Origin: Commensalibacter communis
GTDB taxonomy: Bacteria; Pseudomonadota; Alphaproteobacteria; Acetobacterales; Acetobacteraceae
NCBI RefSeq assembly: GCF_947179015.1
Contig: NZ_CAMXCM010000002.1
Location: 310,001 to 374,000 of the forward strand
Direction of reading: 5' to 3'
DNA length: 64,000 nucleotides
The notes beneath the pieces are model-generated. The model made no database searches and had not been told where the DNA came from. It saw only the letters and a list, made by a program, of their open reading frames with translations. Below, one piece after another: positions 26,809 to 35,313 of the stretch. Within the stretch, counting starts at the first letter, position 1. Every line of letters starts with the position of its first letter. The translations under genes and the position numbers were made by a program.

Positions 26809-27336
26809 ATGACGACCAATCAAAAACCTTTGGAAATAGATTCAAAAGAGAATAATTCTGAATCAGTTGGTATAGATCAAAGAGTAGGAAGCCGTATTCG
26901 CTTAAGAAGAAGGTTATTAGGATACTCTCAAGAGAAGCTTGCATTGGCGTTGGGACTTTCTTTTCAACAAGTGCAAAAATACGAAAAAGGAAGTAACCGT
27001 GTTGGCGCATCTAGACTTTTTGATATCGCAGAAATTTTACAAGTGCCTATTAATTTCTTTTTTGACGAACATTTAAACCCTTTTTACATAGAGGAAAATG
27101 TATCTTTAGCAAATTCAAAAACCACTTCTGCAGTTCAAGCACGAGATGTTCATGCAGCGTTGAATGAAGATAATATAGCACAGGCATCTTTAGCGACCGT
27201 AAGTGATGATATTTTTGATTTGATGACCAGTAAAGAAACGATGAACCTGTTGAAAGCTTATTACGCAATTCTAGATCCAGAAGTTCGCCAAAAATTGCTG
27301 CATTTAATTTGCGCAATGAGTGAAAGCAGCAAATAA
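26809..27336 (+). CDS. XRE-family helix-turn-helix regulator
   Basis: A 175-aa cytosolic DNA-binding protein. The N-terminal 25 residues are polar, then a canonical XRE/Cro HTH spans about 27-82 (RIRLRRRLLGYSQEKLALAL, QQVQKYEKGSNRV). The C-terminal half is helical and Ala/Leu-rich. This architecture is common in alphaproteobacteria, where paralogues act as global or stress regulators. The target genes are unknown. It converges with the phosphatase gene, 14 bp apart. Confidence 0.88.
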   Translation: MTTNQKPLEIDSKENNSESVGIDQRVGSRIRLRRRLLGYSQEKLALALGLSFQQVQKYEKGSNRVGASRLFDIAEILQVPINFFFDEHLNPFYIEENVSLANSKTTSAVQARDVHAALNEDNIAQASLATVSDDIFDLMTSKETMNLLKAYYAILDPEVRQKLLHLICAMSESSK

Positions 27337-27350
27337 AACAGAAATATTAT

Positions 27351-28028
27351 TTATTCCCGACGTAAGATTTTGTCGGTTATAAAAGAGAATAGTTTTTTAT
27401 GTCGGAACTCTTTTCTTAAAATATCTTCATGATACTCTTGTTGTAACCATTTTAAGAAATCTATTTTTCCTTTTGTTTGCTGAAAGTAATAGACAAAGAA
27501 TTGGTCAAGTATGCCTGTTTTGGCTTGCTTAAAATGTCCAAATTTCCAAGATAGCTCTCCCATAGCATCTTCTAGGGTGTAATTTTCAAACAATTTAATC
27601 AATGCAGATACAAGTCCTGCACGATCAGCACCCGATTTACAATGAATCAATATTGGAAAATCAAGTCTTGGATATAATTGTGCAAGGTTTAAAATCCGAT
27701 CTTTATGAGGCGCTCCACGACTTTCAAACGGCATGTCGTGTAAAGTAATTCCTAATTCTTTTGCTGTCTGTCGAGAAAGCGCATCAGATCCACAATCCCG
27801 TTTTCCACGTAGATTTATAATTGTTTTAATATGATATTTTTGAACAAGTTTACGCAAACGTCCTGGTGTAGGATGATTACAGCGATAAACTTTATTGGGA
27901 ATAACGATGTGAAAATTAGTCCACACTAATCTAAATATGGAGTGGTCAATAAATAGGCTATCTATCCATGCCTTATAACGGTCAGATGGACGGGAGAGTG
28001 ACGGATCAAAAGATATTTTCTTGCTCAT
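27351..28028 (-). CDS. Dual-specificity/tyrosine phosphatase-like protein
   Basis: A 225-aa cysteine-phosphatase-fold protein. The P-loop CX5R is intact as HCKSGADR (Cys130, Arg136), preceded by INLRGKRD, typical of prokaryotic DSP-like proteins. It would hydrolyse a phosphoprotein or another phosphate ester; the substrate is unknown. It follows sdhB by 18 bp and is probably cotranscribed with the sdh operon, an unusual partner. Confidence 0.82.
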   Translation of the reverse strand: MSKKISFDPSLSRPSDRYKAWIDSLFIDHSIFRLVWTNFHIVIPNKVYRCNHPTPGRLRKLVQKYHIKTIINLRGKRDCGSDALSRQTAKELGITLHDMPFESRGAPHKDRILNLAQLYPRLDFPILIHCKSGADRAGLVSALIKLFENYTLEDAMGELSWKFGHFKQAKTGILDQFFVYYFQQTKGKIDFLKWLQQEYHEDILRKEFRHKKLFSFITDKILRRE

Positions 28029-28046
28029 GATCCATCACTACCTGAT

Positions 28047-28829
28047 TTACATTTTACGTTCAACCTGTAAATGTTTTAGCTCAGCAATTGCTTTGGCAGG
28101 ATTTAATCCTTTTGGACATGTTTGAGTACAGTTCATAATTGTACGACATGCATATAAACGCATTGAATCTTCAAGTTCGCCCAAACGTTCCCCAGCAGAT
28201 TCGTCACGACTATCGGAAACCCAACGCATTGCAGCAAGTAAAACTGCTGGACCAAGATATTTGTCTCCATTCCACCAATAAGATGGGCAGGAGGTTGAAC
28301 AGCAAAAACAAAGGATACATTCATAAAGACCGTCTAGCTTTTTACGCTCTTCGACACTTTGTAAGCGCTCTTTGTCAGGAGGAGGAGGCGTATCTGATTT
28401 TAACCAAGGTTCTACTTCACGTAGTTGCGCATATGGCCCGCTGAGGTCAGGAATCAAATCTTTGACGACAGGCATATGCGGTAATGGATAAATCGGCACA
28501 TCTGAATTAATATCTTTAATATATTTCAAACATGCCAGCGTATTATGTCCATCAATATTCATCGCACATGAACCGCACACCCCTTCACGACAAGAACGAC
28601 GGAAAGAAAGGGTAGGGTCAATTTCATTCTTGATATAGATCAAAGCATCCAAAACCATTGGACCAATTTTATCTAAATCAATTTCATAAGTATCAATGAC
28701 AGGGTTACGGTTATCATCGGGACTCCAACGATAGATTTTAAACCGTTTTACATTTTTTGCATCAGGAGCGGCATGAAATGTTTTCCCAACTCCGACGCGG
28801 CTATTTTGAGGTAATCTAAATTCAACCAT
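28047..28829 (-). CDS. sdhB: Succinate dehydrogenase iron-sulfur subunit
   Basis: A 260-aa subunit of complex II that passes electrons from the flavoprotein to ubiquinone. It carries all three clusters: 2Fe-2S ligands Cys80/85/88/100, the 4Fe-4S motif [12 protein letters not shown] (Cys170/173/176 and Cys180 region), and a downstream CX5C-type 3Fe-4S/4Fe-4S site (NCTQTCPKG). It lies 21 bp after sdhA. Length and motifs are normal. Confidence 0.97.
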   Translation of the reverse strand: MVEFRLPQNSRVGVGKTFHAAPDAKNVKRFKIYRWSPDDNRNPVIDTYEIDLDKIGPMVLDALIYIKNEIDPTLSFRRSCREGVCGSCAMNIDGHNTLACLKYIKDINSDVPIYPLPHMPVVKDLIPDLSGPYAQLREVEPWLKSDTPPPPDKERLQSVEERKKLDGLYECILCFCCSTSCPSYWWNGDKYLGPAVLLAAMRWVSDSRDESAGERLGELEDSMRLYACRTIMNCTQTCPKGLNPAKAIAELKHLQVERKM

Positions 28830-28850
28830 AATTTTAACCTTTTCTTTCTC

Positions 28851-30662
28851 TTAATATACGCGTTTTTTTGGTGGGAAAGTTTGAATCTCATCTGTCAATG
28901 TATTCATGTGCACTGGACGATAATCCAAAGACACTTCACCTTTGTCATTAAGGAAAGAAACTGTATGTTTTAACCAATCTTTATCATCACGTTCTGGATA
29001 ATCATCATGCGCATGTGCGCCACGGCTTTCCTTGCGTGCCTCAGCACTGACCATAGAAACTGTTGCATTTGCAAGAAGGTTTTCGAATTCTAATGCTTCC
29101 ATCAAATCTGTATTCCAAATCAACGATTCATCAGCAACAGAAATATCAGCAAGCTCTGGCCAAAGTTTTTCGATCTTGGTAACACCATCTTTAAGGTTTT
29201 GATTATTACGGAAAACAGCAGCATGACGTTGCATTGTGCGTTGTAATGAATCACGCATTTGTGCAACTCTGATATTGCCTTTTGCATATCTTAATTTGTC
29301 TAGACGAGCAATGGCATCCTCGCCAGCACCTGCTGGTAATGGAGCAATGGCATCATGTGGTTTTAAGGTTTCTTGTGCACGTAATGCAGCCGCACGACCA
29401 AAGACGATCAAATCAAGCAAAGAGTTGGTTCCAAGACGGTTTGCACCATGAACAGACACACAAGCTGCTTCACCCACAGCCATTAGACCAGGAACGGTTG
29501 CATCAGGGTTTTCTTTAGTTGGACGAATCACTTCGGCATGAATATTGGTTGGAATACCACCCATATTATAATGAACGGTTGGTAATACAGGAACAGGGTC
29601 TTTGGTGACATCAACACCAGCAAAGACTCTGGAGGTTTCAACAATACTAGGGAGGCGTTCATGCAAGATATCTGCACCCAGATGTTCCAGATGTAACATA
29701 ATATGGTCTTTGTTTGGACCACATCCGCGTCCTTCGTTAATTTCAACAATCATTGCACGAGAAACAACGTCACGAGAAGCAAGGTCTTTGGCATGAGGGG
29801 CATAACGTTCCATGAAACGTTCACCTTCAGAGTTAGTTAAATATCCACCTTCACCACGACAGCCTTCGGTTAGCAAGCACCCTGCTGGGAAAATACCTGT
29901 TGGATGGAATTGAACGAATTCCATATCTTGGGTTGGAATGCCAGCACGCATGGCCATTGCATTGCCATCACCCGTACATGTGTGGGCTGAAGTACAAGAT
30001 TGGAATGCTCTACCATATCCGCCAGTTGCAAGAACCACTAAGTTCGCACGGAAACGGTGCATTGTGCCATCATCAAGACACCAAGCCATAACCCCTTTAC
30101 ATGCACCTTTGTCATCCATAATCAAATCGAGTGCAAAATATTCGATAAAGAATTCCACGTCATGCTTAAGGCTTTGTTGATACAAAGTATGTAAAATAGC
30201 ATGGCCCGTTCTGTCAGCAGCAGCACAAGCACGTTGAACAGGTTCTTTACCAAAATCACTCATATGTCCACCAAATGGACGTTGATAGATTTTTCCATCT
30301 TCGGTACGAGTAAATGGCACGCCCATATGTTCTAATTCATAAACAGCAGGGACGGCTTCACGGCATAGATATTCAATAGCGTCTTGGTCGCCTAACCAAT
30401 CTGATCCCTTAATGGTATCATACATATGCCATTGCCATTTATCTTCGGCCATATTTCCCAAAGATGCAGCAATACCGCCTTGGGCTGCAGTTGTGTGGCT
30501 GCGTGTAGGAAAGACTTTGGTGATACAAGCCGTTTTTAAGCCAGCGGCACCCATACCCAATGTTGCACGAAGTCCAGAGCCACCAGCGCCAACAACAATA
30601 ACATCATATGCATGATCGACAATGCGATAACTGCGTTGTGAAGGTAAGGTTATGGTATTCAT
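28851..30662 (-). CDS. sdhA: Succinate dehydrogenase flavoprotein subunit
   Basis: A 603-aa catalytic subunit oxidising succinate to fumarate in the TCA cycle. The FAD-binding Rossmann motif [14 protein letters not shown] lies near residue 25, and the covalent-FAD His motif SHTTAAQGG near residue 55. HPTGIF, the RGEGGYLTN region and an intact C-terminal [11 protein letters not shown] segment also support it. It lies 33 bp after sdhD and 21 bp before sdhB. Presence of sdh sets this organism apart from acetic acid bacteria such as Gluconobacter that lack it. Confidence 0.98.
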   Translation of the reverse strand: MNTITLPSQRSYRIVDHAYDVIVVGAGGSGLRATLGMGAAGLKTACITKVFPTRSHTTAAQGGIAASLGNMAEDKWQWHMYDTIKGSDWLGDQDAIEYLCREAVPAVYELEHMGVPFTRTEDGKIYQRPFGGHMSDFGKEPVQRACAAADRTGHAILHTLYQQSLKHDVEFFIEYFALDLIMDDKGACKGVMAWCLDDGTMHRFRANLVVLATGGYGRAFQSCTSAHTCTGDGNAMAMRAGIPTQDMEFVQFHPTGIFPAGCLLTEGCRGEGGYLTNSEGERFMERYAPHAKDLASRDVVSRAMIVEINEGRGCGPNKDHIMLHLEHLGADILHERLPSIVETSRVFAGVDVTKDPVPVLPTVHYNMGGIPTNIHAEVIRPTKENPDATVPGLMAVGEAACVSVHGANRLGTNSLLDLIVFGRAAALRAQETLKPHDAIAPLPAGAGEDAIARLDKLRYAKGNIRVAQMRDSLQRTMQRHAAVFRNNQNLKDGVTKIEKLWPELADISVADESLIWNTDLMEALEFENLLANATVSMVSAEARKESRGAHAHDDYPERDDKDWLKHTVSFLNDKGEVSLDYRPVHMNTLTDEIQTFPPKKRVY

Positions 30663-30695
30663 TATTTAATATATCCTGTTTCTTTTATTTCTTGA

Positions 30696-31106
30696 TTATT
30701 TTTTAGCTGGAGCGAGAGCAATTTTTAAAATGGAAATAACAGATAGCAGCCCTAAAAAGAATGTTCCGCCTTTGATGATTAAATCAAGGATTGTTTTGTT
30801 TTTACCACGAGAATAATCGCTGGTAATGACTTGTAATCCCATTTGCATATGATGAAAGGTTAGAATCATCAAAGAGAGTAATAAGACGGTATTGACTGGT
30901 TTTCCAGCCCATTGCACGACATCTTTGTGGTCTGCGTCACCCAGTCTCAGCATTTGAACGATAAACCAAATAGATAAAGGTGCAGTGCCAATAGCGGTTA
31001 ATCGTTCGGCTTTCCAATGTTCAACGATATGATGACCAGCACCTAATTGACGCATACGACCAAGGTTAGAACGTAAAATAGTAGGGTGATCTAAAGGGGT
31101 TGTCAC
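30696..31106 (-). CDS. sdhD: Succinate dehydrogenase membrane anchor subunit SdhD
   Basis: A 136-aa membrane anchor with three hydrophobic segments (about 42-58, 68-92 and 108-130). A conserved histidine in LTFHHMQMGLQVI is likely a heme b ligand. The N-terminal LGRMRQLGAGHHIVEHWKAER is typical of alphaproteobacterial SdhD. It helps hold complex II in the membrane and forms the quinone site. A 75-bp gap separates it from sdhC. Confidence 0.93.
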   Translation of the reverse strand: MTTPLDHPTILRSNLGRMRQLGAGHHIVEHWKAERLTAIGTAPLSIWFIVQMLRLGDADHKDVVQWAGKPVNTVLLLSLMILTFHHMQMGLQVITSDYSRGKNKTILDLIIKGGTFFLGLLSVISILKIALAPAKK

Positions 31107-31181
31107 TTGTAGTTTCTCCTGAGAGCTTGATGATAAATTACAAAATTATCGGTGATTATTCATTATATAATTCAGAATTTA

Positions 31182-31634
31182 TTATTTTTTCTTTTTACCT
31201 AGTTTTTTGCCAATAATAATTGTCCATAAACCAAGGGTTAGGGCAGAGATACTGATCATATCGATCTTACTATCTTGATTTATTTCTTCTTTTTCCAAGC
31301 GTTTTGCGGTGCTATCCCAAACTAAATGACGTATCCCGCGAATAAAATGAAGAAAGAATGAAGCAGAAAAACCAAATAAAACAAGCTGTCCAGGGAAACT
31401 GCCTGTTACTTTTTGAACTTTTTTAAACGATTTTGGACCTTTTGCTGCTGATGCAAGCCAAGCAACCATGATGGCTGATCCAAAAGATAACGCCGCCCCA
31501 GTAATACGATTTAAAATAGATAAGGACATCGAAGGGATAGGTTTATAAACTTGCAAATGTGGTGACATAGGTCGTTTTTTAAGAGAACCATCACTGGTAT
31601 GGCCGACATAAAAAGTTTCGCGTATATCCGACAT
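31182..31634 (-). CDS. sdhC: Succinate dehydrogenase cytochrome b556 subunit SdhC
   Basis: A 150-aa protein and the first gene of sdhCDAB. RPMSPHLQVYKPIPSMSLSILNRITG is the family signature, here interrupted by no substitutions I can see. Three membrane segments follow, and FLHFIRGIRHLVWDS carries the heme-ligand histidine region. The N-terminus is about 20 residues longer than E. coli SdhC, as is usual in alphaproteobacteria. Confidence 0.93.
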   Translation of the reverse strand: MSDIRETFYVGHTSDGSLKKRPMSPHLQVYKPIPSMSLSILNRITGAALSFGSAIMVAWLASAAKGPKSFKKVQKVTGSFPGQLVLFGFSASFFLHFIRGIRHLVWDSTAKRLEKEEINQDSKIDMISISALTLGLWTIIIGKKLGKKKK

Positions 31635-31899
31635 AATTATTTCCTAATGTATCATTTTCGGCATAGTGCCAAGTAAATTACTTAGGTCATAACCTATACC
31701 CCGTTATTCAATAGGTCTAGTCAATTTATTAGGAGAAATGGGTTATTTGAGTAAAAAATATAATAGTTTTTGTGTATTTAACGCATCCCTAATAGGTTAC
31801 TCATGATTCTTGTAAATGAATAAGTTGTATAGCGGTGTAAATCGGTTTAGATGGCTTATGATGAAGTCTATTGATTGTACATAAATGATGGTGGGTTAA
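31635..31899. other. Divergent intergenic region upstream of sdhC
   Basis: No gene is supported. It should contain the sdh promoter (leftward) and a promoter for the secreted protein at 31900-32484 (rightward). I see no clear riboswitch or operator. Confidence 0.4.
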
Positions 31900-31914
31900 A
31901 TGAAATAAAAAATA

Positions 31915-32484
31915 TTGACAGGGTTTCTTGTTTTAATCGGCGTAGTGTATAGTATCATTGGTTTTGCGCAAGCTATGCCAGAGAAAATAATACAAGGGCC
32001 TTTTAAAACAGCTTTATATCCGAATGGAAAAATATATTTTACCAGAGAGGATGAAGATGAAAACGCGGCCGTTCAAACATGTCATCCAATATCTTTCTTC
32101 TTAGAGAAAAATCAAAATAACTTACAACAGAAAGACAAGATTGATTTTTATGAAGTGGATGGAGAATGTCCAGAAATAAAATCTGTCTTTTTTGGTAATA
32201 TTCATAATAAAAAATATATTTTTGTTATGGTTATTCGGAATTCTAACCATCCTGGAGCTGGTATGGATGGTGATTTCTATCAAATATATGCTTATACCAA
32301 AAATAAGGAAGGAATATTGTCACTTGATCGGATTATTTCAGGTGATGGTAATTTATCAGGGTTTGATGGCGGTCGAGATTGTAAAAGTTATGCAAATCCT
32401 GATGGCAATGATGATTGCTATGTCAATTATAAGTATAAAACTGCTGCAGATGTAAAGAAATATTTAAAGCAGAAATATCATTAA
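31915..32484 (+). CDS. Secreted hypothetical protein whose natural start frame has a stop at codon 3
   Basis: About 189 aa: a signal peptide (LTGFLVLIGVVYSIIGFAQA) and a mature domain with four cysteines (TCHP, GECP, RDCKS, DDCYV). The family is unknown. The only nearby ATG, at 31900, is in the same frame and reads ATG AAA TAA AAA ATA TTG. Without the TAA the protein would begin MK-KILTGFLV, an ideal signal peptide. A nonsense change at codon 3 therefore seems to break the gene, unless TTG at 31915 rescues it by re-initiation. The better ribosome-binding sequence (GGTGGG) serves the ATG. The rest of the frame is intact, so the change is recent or tolerated. Confidence 0.6.
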   Translation: MTGFLVLIGVVYSIIGFAQAMPEKIIQGPFKTALYPNGKIYFTREDEDENAAVQTCHPISFFLEKNQNNLQQKDKIDFYEVDGECPEIKSVFFGNIHNKKYIFVMVIRNSNHPGAGMDGDFYQIYAYTKNKEGILSLDRIISGDGNLSGFDGGRDCKSYANPDGNDDCYVNYKYKTAADVKKYLKQKYH

Positions 32485-32522
32485 ATATATAAAAGAATTT
32501 TTAATAATTTGGAAACAGAAGA

Positions 32523-32834
32523 ATGGATTTTTATACAGGAAAACCTGACCGGGCTATCAAGCATTACGGGGTTATTCACTATACTTATCAAACGTCTCAA
32601 GCAGCGGGTTTTGCCAAAGTATTTACGAATATGTTGCGTTATACGACTGACATAGAGCAGCAATCTGATGAAGATGCGTTATTGGCCATTGAAAATCTGG
32701 TTTTAGAAAAGCAACCCAATGCGAATGTGATCTATGATATGAATGTATCTATGGTGCATATTCCTATACAGGGAAGCTATTGTATTATTACAAAAATATT
32801 TGCCAGTTATGCTGCTTATCAAGATGTATGGTAA
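32523..32834 (+). CDS. Hypothetical protein, 103 aa
   Basis: I do not recognise this protein with confidence. It is soluble and mixed alpha/beta. The second half (AIENLVLEKQPNANVIYDM and a following beta-rich part) faintly resembles YbjQ-type small proteins, where an Ala/Asn-rich helix precedes strands; this is a guess. An AGAAGA site lies directly before the ATG. It follows the secreted protein by 38 bp on the same strand, and the shared asd-side hairpin at 32840-32867 follows it. Confidence 0.55.
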   Translation: MDFYTGKPDRAIKHYGVIHYTYQTSQAAGFAKVFTNMLRYTTDIEQQSDEDALLAIENLVLEKQPNANVIYDMNVSMVHIPIQGSYCIITKIFASYAAYQDVW

Positions 32835-32839
32835 CTAAT

Positions 32840-32867
32840 AAAAAAGGCGAGAGAATTCTCTCGCCTT
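32840..32867 (-). terminator. Terminator of asd, usable from both sides
   Basis: A 24-bp perfect palindrome AAGGCGAGAGAA / TTCTCTCGCCTT (32844-32867) is followed on the minus strand by TTTT and a T-rich tract. The T-run is on the asd side, so it is mainly the asd terminator. It may also stop the plus-strand gene ending at 32834. Confidence 0.85.
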
Positions 32868-32893
32868 ATACCTATCTCATCTGATACTCAGAA

Positions 32894-33916
32894 TTACTTC
32901 TGAGAAACCAAATTTTGTTCAACCATAGACTCAGCGATTTGCACTGTGTTTAATGCAGCACCTTTACGTAAATTGTCGGATACGCACCAGAATGCCAAAC
33001 CATTAGGTACCGTTGGATCAATACGTAATCTGGAAACATAGGAAGCATCTTCACCAGCAGCTTCGATTTGGGTGACATAGCCTTCATCTTGGCGTTCATC
33101 ATATAAAATTACACCATCTGCGTTACGTAATGCTTTACGAGCTTTTTCTAAATCAACGGGACGTTCGCATTCAATTGTGATGGCTTCACCATGTCCAATG
33201 AAAACGGGAACCCGAACACAAGTCGCAACCACAGCAATATCTGGATCAAGGATTTTTTTGGTTTCAACGGTCATTTTCCATTCTTCTTTGGTAAAACCAT
33301 CATCCATAAATTTATCAATATGAGGAATACAGTTAAATGCAATTTGTTTAGTAAAATTGCCTCGTGTAATGCTTTCGCCAATTAAAGAAGATTTGGTTTG
33401 GGTAAAGAGTTCGTCCATGCCTTTTTTACCAGCCCCACCCGTTGCTTGATACGTTGAAACAACGACTCTTTTAATTTTAAAAAGTTCATGCAATGGCTTT
33501 AAGGCGACAACCATTTGAATGGTGGAACAATTAGGATTCGCAATGATGTTACGTTTTGCTTTTTTAAGAGCGTCTGGATTAACCTCTGGTACGACCAATG
33601 GAACATCGGGTTCCATACGGAAATAAGAGGTATTATCCACCACGATACATCCTGCTTCAGCGGCTTTGGGTGCATAAATTGCAGAAACAGATGCTCCGGC
33701 AGAGGCCAATACAAAATCCCATCCGTTAAAGTCAAATGTTTCAAGATTTTGAATTTTCAGAACTTTTTTTTCACCAAAAGAAATTTCTTTACCAGCAGAG
33801 CGTGGAGATGCTAATGCTGCGATATCCTTAATTGGAAAATCCCGTTCAGCAAGAATTTTTAAAATTTCTCTGCCAACAGCCCCTGTTGCGCCCATAACTG
33901 CTACGCGATAGCCCAT
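32894..33916 (-). CDS. asd: Aspartate-semialdehyde dehydrogenase
   Basis: A 340-aa NADPH-dependent enzyme that makes aspartate semialdehyde for lysine/diaminopimelate, threonine and methionine. The N-terminal GATGAVGREIL nucleotide-binding motif and the catalytic cysteine in NPNCSTIQMV (Cys130) are intact. The later conserved VRVPVFIGHGEA segment is also present. It is monocistronic, with its own promoter side at 33917-34126 and the terminator at 32840-32867. Confidence 0.97.
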   Translation of the reverse strand: MGYRVAVMGATGAVGREILKILAERDFPIKDIAALASPRSAGKEISFGEKKVLKIQNLETFDFNGWDFVLASAGASVSAIYAPKAAEAGCIVVDNTSYFRMEPDVPLVVPEVNPDALKKAKRNIIANPNCSTIQMVVALKPLHELFKIKRVVVSTYQATGGAGKKGMDELFTQTKSSLIGESITRGNFTKQIAFNCIPHIDKFMDDGFTKEEWKMTVETKKILDPDIAVVATCVRVPVFIGHGEAITIECERPVDLEKARKALRNADGVILYDERQDEGYVTQIEAAGEDASYVSRLRIDPTVPNGLAFWCVSDNLRKGAALNTVQIAESMVEQNLVSQK

Positions 33917-34126
33917 AGTTCTTATATCCTTGAATAGGTTCGTAAATCTTAAAAACTATAGTTTACCTGTTTATTTTTGGATGTAAACGCACGAAAATAA
34001 AAAACTATTAAAAGAGATCACGATTGCACGAGATGGACAAAAATAACTATGAATTTTAATTTATGTCTTTAAAAAAGAATATATAAAATTATAGTAATCT
34101 TTTAGGATTGGTTAGAAGAGTTAAAT

Positions 34127-35245
34127 ATGAATTTGCCCAGTAATGTTTATCAGGCAAGAGTAAAGGCGGGAACCTTAAAACAAGATGATGCGCAACAAAA
34201 GATCGTTTTGTTATTGGACCAACTATGTAGATCATTAGAAAACTATCAACCTGTTGTGCATTCTGCTGGTGGTATGTTTGGCACTTTAAAGAGTTTATGG
34301 AAAAAACCAGAACAGCCTCCACGTGGATTGTACTTAGTGGGTTCTGTTGGACGGGGAAAGTCAATGTTGATGGATCTGTTTTATGAACAGGTTCCCGTGC
34401 AACATAAAATCAGAACACATTTTCATATTTTTATGCAAGAAACGTATAAAAGATTTCATGTTTTAAAACAGCAATCAGGTAAAGGAGGAGATCCTATTCC
34501 TGATTTAGCCAAAGAGTTGGCTCAAAAAGCATGGCTACTTTGTTTTGATGAATTTCAAGTGAACGATATTGCGGATGCAGTTTTATTAGGGCGTTTATTT
34601 GAACAGCTCTTTGCATTGGGTGTTGTGGTTGTGGCGACTTCAAATGTTAATATCTCAAGTCTTTTTCAGAATAGACCTGGGGCGGATGCATTTAAACCGT
34701 TCATCAAGATATTATCGCAGCAAATGCAAGAGGTTGAGTTAAATGCTGCTCAGGATTATCGTTTGGGCCGTCCAGAGGATGAAAAACGCTGGTTGGTTCC
34801 TTGTAATGCAGAAAGTAAAGAGCGTTTAGATCATATCTTTTTACGTGAATCTAAAGCACAGCCTATCAAAGAAGAAGCATTAACAGTTATGGGAAGATCC
34901 TTGCGTATTCCTTGTGCAGCAGGCGATGTTACGCGTTTTTCATTTACAGACCTTTGTGATGTTAATTTAGGTGTCGGGGATTATCTGGCATTAGCACAAA
35001 GGTTTAAAACGATCATTTTAGACGATATTCCACGATTTAATCCTGATAATATGAATGTAATCGAACGTTTTACGATGTTAATAGATGTATTATATGAACA
35101 AAATGTCAAGTTATATGCTTCGGCAGCAGCAGAGTTTGACGAAATTTATCGTAAAGAAGATCGCAGAGCTTTCTTTGAGCGTACAATTTCACGTTTAAAT
35201 GAAATGCAAGGGCAAAATTGGGGTAATGCAAAGCGCATTATGTAA
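34127..35245 (+). CDS. zapE: ZapE/AFG1-family ATPase
   Basis: A 372-aa P-loop ATPase. Walker A GSVGRGKS is at residues 72-79, and the Walker B-type CFDEFQVNDIADA lies near 140. The family signatures KIRTHFHIFM and the C-terminal FERTISRLNEMQ are also present. In E. coli ZapE destabilises FtsZ and supports division under stress; mitochondrial AFG1 acts in protein quality control. It precedes sucA by 68 bp, an arrangement seen in several alphaproteobacteria, but cotranscription is uncertain. Confidence 0.92.
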   Translation: MNLPSNVYQARVKAGTLKQDDAQQKIVLLLDQLCRSLENYQPVVHSAGGMFGTLKSLWKKPEQPPRGLYLVGSVGRGKSMLMDLFYEQVPVQHKIRTHFHIFMQETYKRFHVLKQQSGKGGDPIPDLAKELAQKAWLLCFDEFQVNDIADAVLLGRLFEQLFALGVVVVATSNVNISSLFQNRPGADAFKPFIKILSQQMQEVELNAAQDYRLGRPEDEKRWLVPCNAESKERLDHIFLRESKAQPIKEEALTVMGRSLRIPCAAGDVTRFSFTDLCDVNLGVGDYLALAQRFKTIILDDIPRFNPDNMNVIERFTMLIDVLYEQNVKLYASAAAEFDEIYRKEDRRAFFERTISRLNEMQGQNWGNAKRIM

Positions 35246-35313
35246 ATAATGTTGTTTTAATATTTAAGAGATACAGCAATTACTTAAAACAAAAGGTAAG
35301 GAAGAAATATAAG

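Noticed and set aside
31915-31920. TTGACA resembling a -35 box
   Set aside because: It coincides with the possible TTG start codon and has no -10 element at the right distance.
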